Below, piece after piece: positions 1 through 4,920 of a stretch of DNA of 9,825 nt (position 1 is its first letter; every line of letters starts with the position of its first letter). The translations under genes and the position numbers were made by a program. Source of the stretch: Coleofasciculus sp. S288 (GTDB lineage: Bacteria > Cyanobacteriota > Cyanobacteriia > Cyanobacteriales > Coleofasciculaceae); NCBI GenBank assembly GCA_020216575.1, contig JAIUYC010000069.1:1-9825 (forward strand), read 5' to 3'. The notes below the pieces were generated by a model, which searched no databases, was not told the origin of the DNA, and saw nothing but the letters and a program-made list of their open reading frames with translations.

Positions 1-1
1 T

Positions 2-1183
2 GGGACTAAGAAACTTCTTAGAAAACAACACGCTCTTGAGCTAAACGGGTACAACAATCACGCCGAATGGGTGAAGGATTGGCGCTCAAGTCGGTCTAGT
101 CGCTGCTGGTTTATCGGCTCTACCAACTACGCATTAGGGAATTCAACTGTGCGTTACAACCCTGATTCTTTGGCGCTAACGATTACAGTCACCCCCGCCT
201 TACAGCACAAGTTTGGGAAGAGTGTCACCCTAGAAGGAATTGACTTTAAATACCAGAAGGAAGCGTTATTAAGAGCGATTGCACCCGTCAGGAAGACCAG
301 TACTCGCAAGGGGAAAAACGGCGAAAGTAAGGCAACAAGCCGTAACGGTAGCGCGGGTGCTGTAACTTATAACTTCCAATTCCAGGGAAACAGACTCTAC
401 GTTAATGCCACCGTAGATGCCATAGAACCTGAAAAATCCTCATCGTTTGTCAACGGCGCGTTAGGGATAGACTTTAATCCAGGTAGTATCGATTGGGCTG
501 TGTGCGACAAACACGGCAACCTTAAGCGGCACGGTTCCATCAAGATTAACGTCCAAGATAAGCGTTCTAGTCAGACCAAAGATATTATTGGCAAGGCAGT
601 AGCTCAGATTGTCCGAGTGGCCCAATGCCATGCCGTCCCTGTAGTGATTGAGGATTTAGATTTTGCAAAGAAGAAAGCATCTCTAAGGGAAAAGGGTAAG
701 AAATACGCTCGGATGCTTTCCAATATGGCATACAGCCAGTTCAGGGAGCGTATAGAAGCTCGTTGTTCAAGAGCCGGTATTGAACTGGTAAAAGTTGACG
801 CGGCTTACACTTCAGTAATCGGTGTCACAAAATACATGGCGATGTACGGACTTAACTCCGGTTGTGCCGCTGCTTTCGTAGTCGCGCGTCGGGGTCAAGG
901 TCGCACAGAAAAATTGCCAGCATCCCATGCACGTTTCTTTAAGCGACCAGAGGATTGCTTGAAGTACCGTGCATGGGGAATCCTCTCTCAGAAATTCAAC
1001 CTTGTTGGCGGATTTAACCGTCATCGGTGGTACTTCGGGGGAGACAAACAGGCAAGGAGTAACTCTCCTTTGTACGGCAAGCTACGGCAAACTTGTAGGA
1101 AACTACAAACTGTACAGGTACTGCGTACCCCTCATATCCGTAAGAAAACTAGCGCTAACGGTTTCCTTAGTATCTCTACCTAG
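2..1183 (+). CDS. TnpB-related protein of IS200/IS605 type (5' end outside window)
   Basis: The frame is open to the window edge, so the protein begins upstream; the GTG at 71 is not its true start. About 393 residues are visible. The RuvC-like core is recognisable: motif I GIDFNPGS, with Asp coded at 470-472 (visible residue 157), and motif II VIEDLDF, with Glu at 650-652 (residue 217). Next come KKASLREKGKKYARML and the family signature TSVIG..KY...YGL followed by AAAFVVARRGQG. TnpB proteins are RNA-guided nucleases of IS200/IS605 elements. Two canonical TnpB features are missing: no CxxC zinc ribbon lies between motifs II and III, and the expected third acidic residue is not evident, because the stretch reads YGLNSGCAAA. 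That matches a zinc-ribbon-less cyanobacterial TnpB-related branch that I know from memory. Whether it still cleaves DNA is uncertain. No tnpA is visible. Family assignment is confident; activity is not. Confidence 0.85.
   Translation, partial: GTKKLLRKQHALELNGYNNHAEWVKDWRSSRSSRCWFIGSTNYALGNSTVRYNPDSLALTITVTPALQHKFGKSVTLEGIDFKYQKEALLRAIAPVRKTSTRKGKNGESKATSRNGSAGAVTYNFQFQGNRLYVNATVDAIEPEKSSSFVNGALGIDFNPGSIDWAVCDKHGNLKRHGSIKINVQDKRSSQTKDIIGKAVAQIVRVAQCHAVPVVIEDLDFAKKKASLREKGKKYARMLSNMAYSQFRERIEARCSRAGIELVKVDAAYTSVIGVTKYMAMYGLNSGCAAAFVVARRGQGRTEKLPASHARFFKRPEDCLKYRAWGILSQKFNLVGGFNRHRWYFGGDKQARSNSPLYGKLRQTCRKLQTVQVLRTPHIRKKTSANGFLSIST
1093..1129 (+). other. Tandem hairpins inside the 3' end of the tnpB-like gene
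   Basis: Two perfect stem-loops lie almost side by side. TTGTAG/CTACAA (1093-1098 and 1103-1108) closes a GAAA tetraloop of the GNRA type. GGTAC/GTACC (1117-1121 and 1125-1129) has a 3-nt loop. TnpB guide RNAs (omegaRNA/reRNA) normally overlap the 3' end of tnpB, so these could belong to such a scaffold. That is inference from position and shape only. Confidence 0.35.
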
Positions 1184-1195
1184 ATTTACCTAAGT

Positions 1196-1210
1196 TTTGC
1201 GTAGCGCAAA
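1196..1210. repeat. Short palindrome just after the tnpB-like gene
   Basis: TTTGCG-TAG-CGCAAA is a perfect 6-bp inverted repeat with a 3-nt spacer, 12 nt after the tnpB-like stop codon. It could be part of an element end or a small cyanobacterial dispersed palindrome. No matching left end is visible. Confidence 0.4.
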
Positions 1211-1461
1211 TGGTCAACGTCTTCTTCTACCTCGCAGAACTAAGAGAACTCGGTTCGATTCAAAACCTGATTAGTGAAGCCAATCGCGGCTCCCTTTCAA
1301 GGCTTCAAGAGATGTTGCAAAGCGTTCGAGAGGAAATGCGATCGCTTACCGAAGTTGCTACTAACGACAGAACAGCAGCTACAGCAACAAGCTGGTTGAT
1401 TGGAGCCAAAACCTTCAAGGGGCGACTACCACGTAAGTCGCCCCAACTTGATAAAAGGTAG
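1210..1461 (+). CDS. Possible small hypothetical protein, weakly supported
   Basis: An 83-codon open frame starting at ATG 1210. I do not recognise the product. The middle (LSRLQEMLQSVREEMRSL) could form an amphipathic helix. The C-terminal part is coded by a strong GC-rich hairpin (1419-1444), which argues that the 3' end was not selected as protein. There is no clear ribosome binding site, and the ATG sits on the edge of the palindrome at 1196-1210. A HIP1 octamer lies inside at 1338-1345. It may be a relic or not a gene. If it is not one, 1184-1594 holds only palindromes and no other recognisable feature. Confidence 0.25.
   Translation: MVNVFFYLAELRELGSIQNLISEANRGSLSRLQEMLQSVREEMRSLTEVATNDRTAATATSWLIGAKTFKGRLPRKSPQLDKR
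1419..1444. repeat. Strong GC-rich hairpin
   Basis: GGGGCGACT (1419-1427) and AGTCGCCCC (1436-1444) form a perfect 9-bp stem with an 8-nt loop, and CAA (1416-1418) can pair further with TTG (1448-1450). No T-tract follows on the plus strand, so it is not a classical terminator. It may be a small mobile palindrome or an RNA processing site. Confidence 0.5.
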
Positions 1462-1594
1462 CCTACTGATACAACAGCTATCACTGTGCTAATAACAGCA
1501 CTTGCTTTCTCTCGTTGAAGCACCACAAATCAGAACCAGCTTGATATCCCAGGTTTCCGCTCGTGGCGACTGCCCGAACAAGGGCGATTAACTA

Positions 1595-1861
1595 ATGCAG
1601 ACATCAGCTATGACAAGTTCAACCACATCGGAACCCATTCTCAACGAAGCTTTCATCAAAGCTTTTGTCGAAGCTATTGGTGGTTTCGCCTGGAACAACG
1701 ATTTTTACGAGTTCTGTAACGTACTCCAGTTCAACTCAGAACACAGCTACGCCCTGGAAAAGTGGCAGCAATTCCAGGCTTTGAATAAGGCACTAGGTCA
1801 ATTCGACGTTCAATCCCTCCACAAGCTTGTGGAAGCCAGAAGGCAGCAAATAAAGCAATAA
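1595..1861 (+). CDS. Hypothetical 88-aa protein
   Basis: I do not recognise a named family. It is a soluble small protein with no signal peptide or membrane segment. It has an aromatic-rich centre (FAWNNDFYEFCNVLQF) and a helical C-terminal half that ends in basic residues (EARRQQIKQ). The composition looks like real coding sequence. ATG 1595 has only a weak AGGG about 10 nt upstream; ATG 1610 is an alternative start. It lies 94 bp before the broken DUF6876-like gene in the same direction, so both may belong to one accessory block. A 6-bp inverted repeat (CTCGCC/GGCGAG, 1903-1928) sits between them. Confidence 0.55.
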   Translation: MQTSAMTSSTTSEPILNEAFIKAFVEAIGGFAWNNDFYEFCNVLQFNSEHSYALEKWQQFQALNKALGQFDVQSLHKLVEARRQQIKQ

Positions 1862-1955
1862 ATGGTTCCTCGTGCTGGGTATCACCCGTTTAAAAACTCC
1901 CTCTCGCCCATCCTGAGCGATAGGCGAGCTATGCCAACCTTAGCTAGGTAGATTT

Positions 1956-2342
1956 ATGACGTTGAATCAATCAGACCTTGCCCAATTTATTGGGACGACC
2001 ACGTATTACCAGCATAGGCCGTTCTCGAACTTCTATTACACCGATGGCGTGAAGTATGTTGCAGAACAAGGTCAAGCCTATTGGCTCCTTGATGCGTGAA
2101 GCGAAGCTAGCGCATTGCGCCTCGCTTCCTACCAGCCCGATCCACGAGTGAAGAATGACCCGATGCTTCAGGAAATCCAGTTCTGGAAACTTAAGGTTGA
2201 GAACGACTTTGGTACTCTCATCTGTGAGAGGGATTCAGATGACGTAGTACTGACTCAGGAGATTCCTTATACAGATTTTCCACTGTCTGAAATCCGCTTT
2301 TACTTTCAGCAGGGCGTGTTGATGCTCCCTTCTGAATATTAA
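1956..2342 (+). pseudogene. DUF6876-like gene broken by a palindromic insertion with in-frame stop
   Basis: The first part (47 codons from ATG 1956) ends in YTDGVKYVAEQGQAYWLLDA and a TGA at 2097-2099. The second part, in the same frame, resumes as ASYQPDPRV, continues through FWKLKVENDFGTLIC and IPYTDFPLSEIRFYFQQGV, and ends in LMLPSEY. Together these follow the order I know for DUF6876-type proteins, where WLLDA is followed almost directly by (I)ASYQ. The extra sequence between them is a palindrome of about 24-27 nt, a multiple of three, and the stop lies in its left arm. The function of DUF6876 is unknown to me. The likely outcome is a truncated product; readthrough, or restart at TTG 2115, cannot be excluded. 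The family name rests on memory of conserved motifs. Confidence 0.7.
2097..2128. repeat. Small palindromic insertion (SDR-like) inside the DUF6876-like gene
   Basis: Outer arms GAAGCGA (2098-2104) and TCGCTTC (2122-2128) are perfectly complementary. They enclose an inner palindrome, GCGCA-T-TGCGC (2110-2120). Size, GC content and in-gene position resemble the very small dispersed repeats known from cyanobacterial genomes. Confidence 0.55.
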
Positions 2343-2377
2343 TTGCCCGGAATTTAGACCACTATCTACAAACACAG
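2343..2377. repeat. Upstream part of duplicated leader block, copy 1
   Basis: This 35-nt segment starts right after the DUF6876-like stop codon. It matches 3974-4008 at 31 of 35 positions (TTGCCCG, then TAGACCA, TATCTACAAAC and CAG are shared). In the second copy it runs directly into the promoter-like block; here about 55 bp are inserted between the two parts. Confidence 0.75.
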
Positions 2378-2444
2378 TCCTCGCGCAGGATGCCTGTGAA
2401 TTAATGTATCGAGCCTGCAAAACAGCAACACTCAGACGGGAGCG

Positions 2445-2470
2445 TGAATAAAACTGCTCCTCTAAACCTA
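2445..2470 (+). promoter_or_regulatory. Shared regulatory block, copy 1 (diverged)
   Basis: TGAATAAAACT (2445-2455) and AACCTA (2465-2470) occur with the same 9-nt spacing as in the two better-conserved copies. CTCAG also lies upstream in both this copy and the one at 4004. A -35-like TGAATA and a -10-like TAAGTA would be 18 nt apart. The block precedes the 143-aa exported protein gene by about 65 bp. It also contains a short GGAGC/GCTCC inverted repeat (2439-2460). Confidence 0.5.
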
Positions 2471-2535
2471 AGTAATGGTGAAGAGATAACCCAGTGTTGA
2501 ATTTAATAACACCTGAAACAATAAGGAGAAGAGCG

Positions 2536-2967
2536 GTGAATTTCAAACCAATGAATTTTTTGCTTGTCGCCAGTGCCACATTCATTGCAGCGATGCCGGG
2601 CTACGCAAATCCACTTGACCCCCTGTACGACACGGTTGCAAATCGTTGCAGTGATGTATTCGGACCTTCAGACACTCAGAACGATATCTTCTCTTCCGAC
2701 ACATCTTCTTCCAGCAGAAGGTACAGACGCGCCGAGGTCGGAGCCAGGATTTGGGGAATTAGAGCTGGAGGTAGTGGTGAAGGACTGAACGAACGAACAA
2801 ATAATAGTAGTTACTTTCATGATCGCAGCACAACTACTGTAGCCCGTGGCGAGGATTGCAGTGCGAATGTCATTACTTCTGGTGAGGTGATTATGAACCA
2901 TCAAGATAATGTAACAAAGCGCTATCAACTTCGTAGAGAGAGAATCAACAATATGTTGAATTGGTAG
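2536..2967 (+). CDS. Putative exported protein, 143 aa, with two cysteines
   Basis: I choose GTG 2536 because AAGGAG lies 7 nt upstream (2523-2528) and the protein then begins directly with a Sec signal peptide: basic K4, hydrophobic core FLLVASATFIAAM, and a likely cut after PGYA (residue 24). The mature part has exactly two cysteines (C38, C108), so a disulfide is possible. It also has a Ser-rich stretch followed by RRYRR (residues 55-65), a Gly-rich stretch, and a basic tail (RYQLRRERINNMLNW). I recognise no family. It is preceded by a copy of the regulatory block found before the precursor genes and ends in a strong terminator, so it is probably a single-gene transcript. A role in immunity, surface binding or processing is only a guess. 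Confidence 0.75.
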   Translation: MNFKPMNFLLVASATFIAAMPGYANPLDPLYDTVANRCSDVFGPSDTQNDIFSSDTSSSSRRYRRAEVGARIWGIRAGGSGEGLNERTNNSSYFHDRSTTTVARGEDCSANVITSGEVIMNHQDNVTKRYQLRRERINNMLNW

Positions 2968-3004
2968 ACATCGTCTTTGTCAACCTTGATTTTGTGTTTT
3001 AACC

Positions 3005-3040
3005 CTAGACTTCTTCAGGCTTGAAGAGGTCTAGTTTTAT
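3005..3040 (+). terminator. Rho-independent terminator after the 143-aa exported protein gene
   Basis: CTAGACTTCTTCA (3005-3017) pairs with TGAAGAGGTCTAG (3022-3034) over 13 bp with a single G-U pair and a 4-nt loop. TTTTAT follows immediately (3035-3040). It is 37 nt past the stop codon. Confidence 0.9.
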
Positions 3041-3067
3041 CATTTCTCTATCTAAACATCAAGATTT

Positions 3068-3109
3068 TCAGTAAAAGCCTGAATAAAACTCTTGAAACGA
3101 ACCTATAGG
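3068..3109 (+). promoter_or_regulatory. Shared regulatory block, copy 2
   Basis: This 42-nt block equals 4005-4046 at 41 of 42 positions. It contains TGAATAAAACT (3080-3090), CTTGAAAC, and AACCTATAGG. Two promoter readings are possible: TGAATA with TATAGG (18-nt spacer), or TTGAAA with TAACGG (16-nt spacer). Which one is used cannot be decided here. The 219-aa exported protein starts 105 nt downstream. Confidence 0.7.
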
Positions 3110-3118
3110 ACAGTAACG

Positions 3119-3171
3119 GAATTCAGAAGTCACATAAGTATCAACCTGGAACTAGATAGACTACTGAATTC
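3119..3171 (+). other. 5'-leader stem-loop of the 219-aa exported protein gene
   Basis: GAATTCAG (3119-3126) pairs perfectly with CTGAATTC (3164-3171). After one A/A mismatch the stem continues with AGTC/GACT (3128-3131 and 3159-3162). The loop is 27 nt. The hairpin would begin at or near the 5' end of a transcript from the block at 3068-3109 and may stabilise or regulate the mRNA. It could instead be an operator. Confidence 0.55.
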
Positions 3172-3214
3172 TAAGTGATGTTAGTCCATAAATCCCTAAG
3201 TTTTCAAGGCGAAC

Positions 3215-3874
3215 ATGAGCATGAAAAAACGTAGTTTACTGAACGTTACTTTGGCGATATCGATGCTTGGATTTGCTACCTTTCCAGCTTTGGCAGAGAC
3301 TCGTCAGAGCAATACCCCTCTTGTTTTCGATCAAGTTGTTACCATTCCTCAATCAACGGCGATTGTGGTTGCCTTTCCTTCCAATGTGGAGATTCCTGAT
3401 GTCGAAAATATGCAGAAACAGCCAATAACACTCATCCTGGTGCAGCCACTGTTAGACAAGCTGGGTAATGAAGTTGTGCCTGCCAATTCACCCATCAATG
3501 GTCAGCTTGAACCCTCTGAAAACGGAGTCCGAGTTCTCGTGAATTCAATCGTTGTTCACGGGAGGGTAGTACCGATTCAATCCTCTAGTTTGGTCATTCC
3601 TGGACAGGTGAGAAGTGCCAGTCGTAGCCGGGAGTTTGGGCAAGCAGTTAGCTCACTTGGTGCGGGGATTGGGGATGCATTTGGCAGACCCTCCAATCCA
3701 TCTAGTGATGCGCCAACTCTTGGAGACCAATTAGCTGCTGGAGGTGCGGTGCTAGGCACTCTGATTGGAGCAGTTTCTCCTCGCAAAGCTCATACGGTGA
3801 TGATTCCACAAGGCAGTGTCTATATGCTGACATTGCAAACTCCCGTTACTTTACCTGGTGCTGCCAACCTGTAA
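3215..3874 (+). CDS. Putative exported protein, 219 aa
   Basis: The N-terminus is a typical Sec signal peptide: MKKR, hydrophobic LLNVTLAISMLGFATFPA, and a likely cut after ALA (residue 27). AAGG lies 5 nt before ATG 3215; ATG 3221 is an equally good alternative. The mature part is beta-rich. It has VTIPQSTAIVVAFPSNVEI near its start, a VPANSPINGQLEP turn, and VVHGRVVPIQSSSLVIPG in the middle. A Gly/Ala-rich linker follows (residues about 145-190), then IPQGSVYMLTLQTPVTLP at the end. The pattern (pro-x-gly-turn plus strand, glycine-zipper segment, closing strand) faintly recalls VirB10/TrbI-type periplasmic beta domains, but I cannot assign a family. The regulatory block upstream is almost identical to that of the peptide precursors, suggesting joint expression. 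Confidence 0.8.
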   Translation: MSMKKRSLLNVTLAISMLGFATFPALAETRQSNTPLVFDQVVTIPQSTAIVVAFPSNVEIPDVENMQKQPITLILVQPLLDKLGNEVVPANSPINGQLEPSENGVRVLVNSIVVHGRVVPIQSSSLVIPGQVRSASRSREFGQAVSSLGAGIGDAFGRPSNPSSDAPTLGDQLAAGGAVLGTLIGAVSPRKAHTVMIPQGSVYMLTLQTPVTLPGAANL

Positions 3875-3973
3875 AAGAGGTAAGGATAGCAAAGCTGCAA
3901 TCAAGTGCCATGCCTCTTGCCTATCGGTCAGATCAAGCAGTAGAGCAGGTTTTCGATTTTGTTACAGGGTTTT

Positions 3974-4046
3974 TTGCCCGAAATCTAGACCATTATCTAC
4001 AAACTCAGTAAAAGCCTGAATAAAACTCTTGAAACAAACCTATAGG
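3974..4046 (+). promoter_or_regulatory. Shared regulatory block, copy 3, before the peptide precursor genes
   Basis: The first half (3974-4008) repeats 2343-2377. The second half (4005-4046) repeats 3068-3109 with one substitution. It is therefore a mosaic of both other copies and probably the most complete one. TGAATAAAACT (4017-4027), 9 nt, then AACCTATAGG. Possible promoter elements are TGAATA/TATAGG, 18 nt apart, or TTGAAA/TAAGAA, 16 nt apart. The first small ORF begins 59 nt downstream at 4106. Confidence 0.7.
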
Positions 4047-4105
4047 TCAATAAGAAAGTAGATATCTGGTCAACCGATCAAACGAAGTAAAACTGGAGGA
4101 TAACC

Positions 4106-4225
4106 ATGAATCAGGATTTTAACGGTGTTTCTGAAGTGAATTTGACATCTGAAACCAACGTGCTGTTTACCAAGCTTACGACAGAAGAAACACCTTACTG
4201 GTTAAACGGCGATAACGCTGATTAA
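4106..4225 (+). CDS. Coreless, degenerate double-glycine leader peptide (39 aa)
   Basis: This short ORF has a strong ribosome binding site (GGAGG, 4095-4099, 6 nt before ATG 4106). Its residues 20-36 read LFTKLTTEETPYWLNGD. They line up with the leaders of the next two genes (VFTDLLPEEAASVNGG and LFTELSSEAAATINGG) apart from one extra residue before NG. The second Gly of the cleavage motif is Asp, and only NAD follows, so no core peptide remains. It may be a degraded precursor, a decoy or regulator that occupies the C39 peptidase, or a translated leader that sets expression of the genes behind it. It lies 40 bp before precursor 1 in the same direction. The gene is well supported by start signal and homology; its role is unknown. 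Confidence 0.7.
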   Translation: MNQDFNGVSEVNLTSETNVLFTKLTTEETPYWLNGDNAD

Positions 4226-4265
4226 CCCAATGGCATTGCGAAAAACCTGAGCTTGGAGTGAGACA

Positions 4266-4499
4266 ATGAACAATCATCTCAATTACTCATCTGAAGAAAC
4301 TTTGAAGCCCAAAGAAGATCTGGTTTTTACAGATCTTCTCCCTGAAGAAGCCGCTTCTGTTAATGGTGGTGGACGCATCTGGAGAAAAATCAAGCGATTC
4401 TTCCAGCGAATTTGGTACGGAAATCCAGGACCCTACGAACCAGGCAATCAGAACGAGCCTGATCCTTCTATTCCAATCCACCCGCCTATCCATTTCTAA
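4266..4499 (+). CDS. Double-glycine bacteriocin-like precursor 1 (77 aa)
   Basis: ATG 4266 is preceded by GGAG with 7-nt spacing. Residues 1-35 form a leader ending in VFTDLLPEEAASVNGG, the acidic, hydrophobic type recognised by C39 peptidase exporters; cleavage is expected after G35 (or G36). The core of about 42 residues has two parts. The first is a strongly cationic aromatic helix, RIWRKIKRFFQRIWYG, with six basic and five aromatic residues. The second is a tail with eight prolines in the last 26 residues, ending IPIHPPIHF. There are no cysteines and few Ser/Thr, and no modification enzyme is nearby, so an unmodified class II-like peptide is most likely. Antimicrobial activity is inferred from the helix. 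Signalling or another secreted role is possible. Confidence 0.85.
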   Translation: MNNHLNYSSEETLKPKEDLVFTDLLPEEAASVNGGGRIWRKIKRFFQRIWYGNPGPYEPGNQNEPDPSIPIHPPIHF

Positions 4500-4511
4500 T
4501 AAAGCACAGGA

Positions 4512-4552
4512 GTGCTACTTACTAATTTAGTCTTCTGCTTAGTAGGTAGTAC
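4512..4552 (+). other. 14-bp stem-loop between precursor genes
   Basis: GTGCTACTTACTAA (4512-4525) pairs with TTAGTAGGTAGTAC (4539-4552) over 14 bp with two G-U pairs and a 13-nt loop. It begins 13 nt after the stop of precursor 1. There is no T-tract, so it is more likely an mRNA stabiliser or processing site than a terminator. Confidence 0.6.
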
Positions 4553-4595
4553 CTTCTCGAATTCGTTTGAGACTTTATCATTCAAGGAGTTCAAT

Positions 4596-4814
4596 ATGCA
4601 GAACAACGAACAGCCTATGCTGTTTACTGAATTAAGCTCAGAAGCAGCAGCAACAATTAATGGTGGACTCAAGAAGTTTTGGAAGAAATTTCTGAAGGGA
4701 CTAGGCATTGTTGCAAGCTTGGGGATAGCTGCTGCTTTTGTGGGAGGCGCGTCTGGAACATCTCGTTGTGCTACAGATGAAGATGGTATAACGAGATGTC
4801 AGCGCAATCCTTGA
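4596..4814 (+). CDS. Double-glycine bacteriocin-like precursor 2 (72 aa)
   Basis: I place the start at ATG 4596, which has AAGGAG 6 nt upstream; an open frame reaches back to 4512 but adds sequence unlike a leader. Residues 1-24 are a leader ending LFTELSSEAAATINGG, closely matching precursor 1. The 48-residue core has three parts. It begins with a Lys-rich amphipathic helix, LKKFWKKFLKGLG. A Gly/Ala-rich hydrophobic segment follows (IVASLGIAAAFVGGASG), long enough to span or enter a membrane. The tail SRCATDEDGITRC holds the only two cysteines (C58, C68), ten residues apart, well placed for a disulfide loop. The design resembles pore-forming class II bacteriocins. It could act with core 1 as a two-peptide system; that pairing is inference. 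Confidence 0.87.
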   Translation: MQNNEQPMLFTELSSEAAATINGGLKKFWKKFLKGLGIVASLGIAAAFVGGASGTSRCATDEDGITRCQRNP

Positions 4815-4833
4815 AAAGTACTTCGCATAGAAT

Positions 4834-4911
4834 TTCTCAGTCCCCAGAAAGCTTCAAGCGAATTGAAACCTTCTGAGAAGAAAAGCAAAGATTGCATAAA
4901 TTAGCAATCTT
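4834..4911 (+). other. Inverted repeats between precursor 2 and the transporter gene
   Basis: TTCTCAG (4834-4840) can pair with CTGAGAA (4873-4879). AAGATTGC (4888-4895) pairs perfectly with GCAATCTT (4904-4911) around an 8-nt loop. Together with the hairpin at 4921-4957 they make most of this 183-bp gap structured RNA. Confidence 0.5.
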
Positions 4912-4920
4912 GTCTACTCA

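Noticed and set aside
1305..1526. Minus-strand frame with hydrophobic stretches opposite the 83-codon ORF
   Set aside because: No binding site, low-complexity Val/Ala/Ser content, and it spans the GC-rich hairpin; it looks like a chance open frame.
1862..1951. 29-codon frame starting at ATG 1862 next to the stop of the 88-aa protein
   Set aside because: No binding site of its own, no recognisable motif, and it includes a 6-bp inverted repeat; not enough support.
2494..2535. TTG 2494 as start of the 143-aa exported protein
   Set aside because: It would add 14 residues before the signal peptide and has no binding site. GTG 2536 has AAGGAG at 7-nt spacing.
2235..2585. Minus-strand 116-codon frame across the DUF6876-like 3' end and the signal peptide of the 143-aa protein
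   Set aside because: It overlaps two better supported coding segments and the duplicated regulatory block, and resembles no protein I know.
2949..2985. tRNA-like wording (TTGGTAGACA) near the end of the 143-aa protein gene
   Set aside because: No acceptor stem, anticodon arm or T arm can be drawn around it; it is coding sequence and its stop codon.
3967..3979. GGGTTTTTTGCCC as a terminator after the 219-aa protein gene
   Set aside because: Only a 3-bp stem, with the T-run in the loop. TTGCCCG is the start of the duplicated block also found at 2343.
4512..4595. An upstream extension of precursor 2 from 4512 that reads like a hydrophobic N-terminus
   Set aside because: The region is a 14-bp RNA hairpin and spacer. 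AAGGAG six nt before ATG 4596 and the fit of the leader to precursor 1 make 4596 the start.
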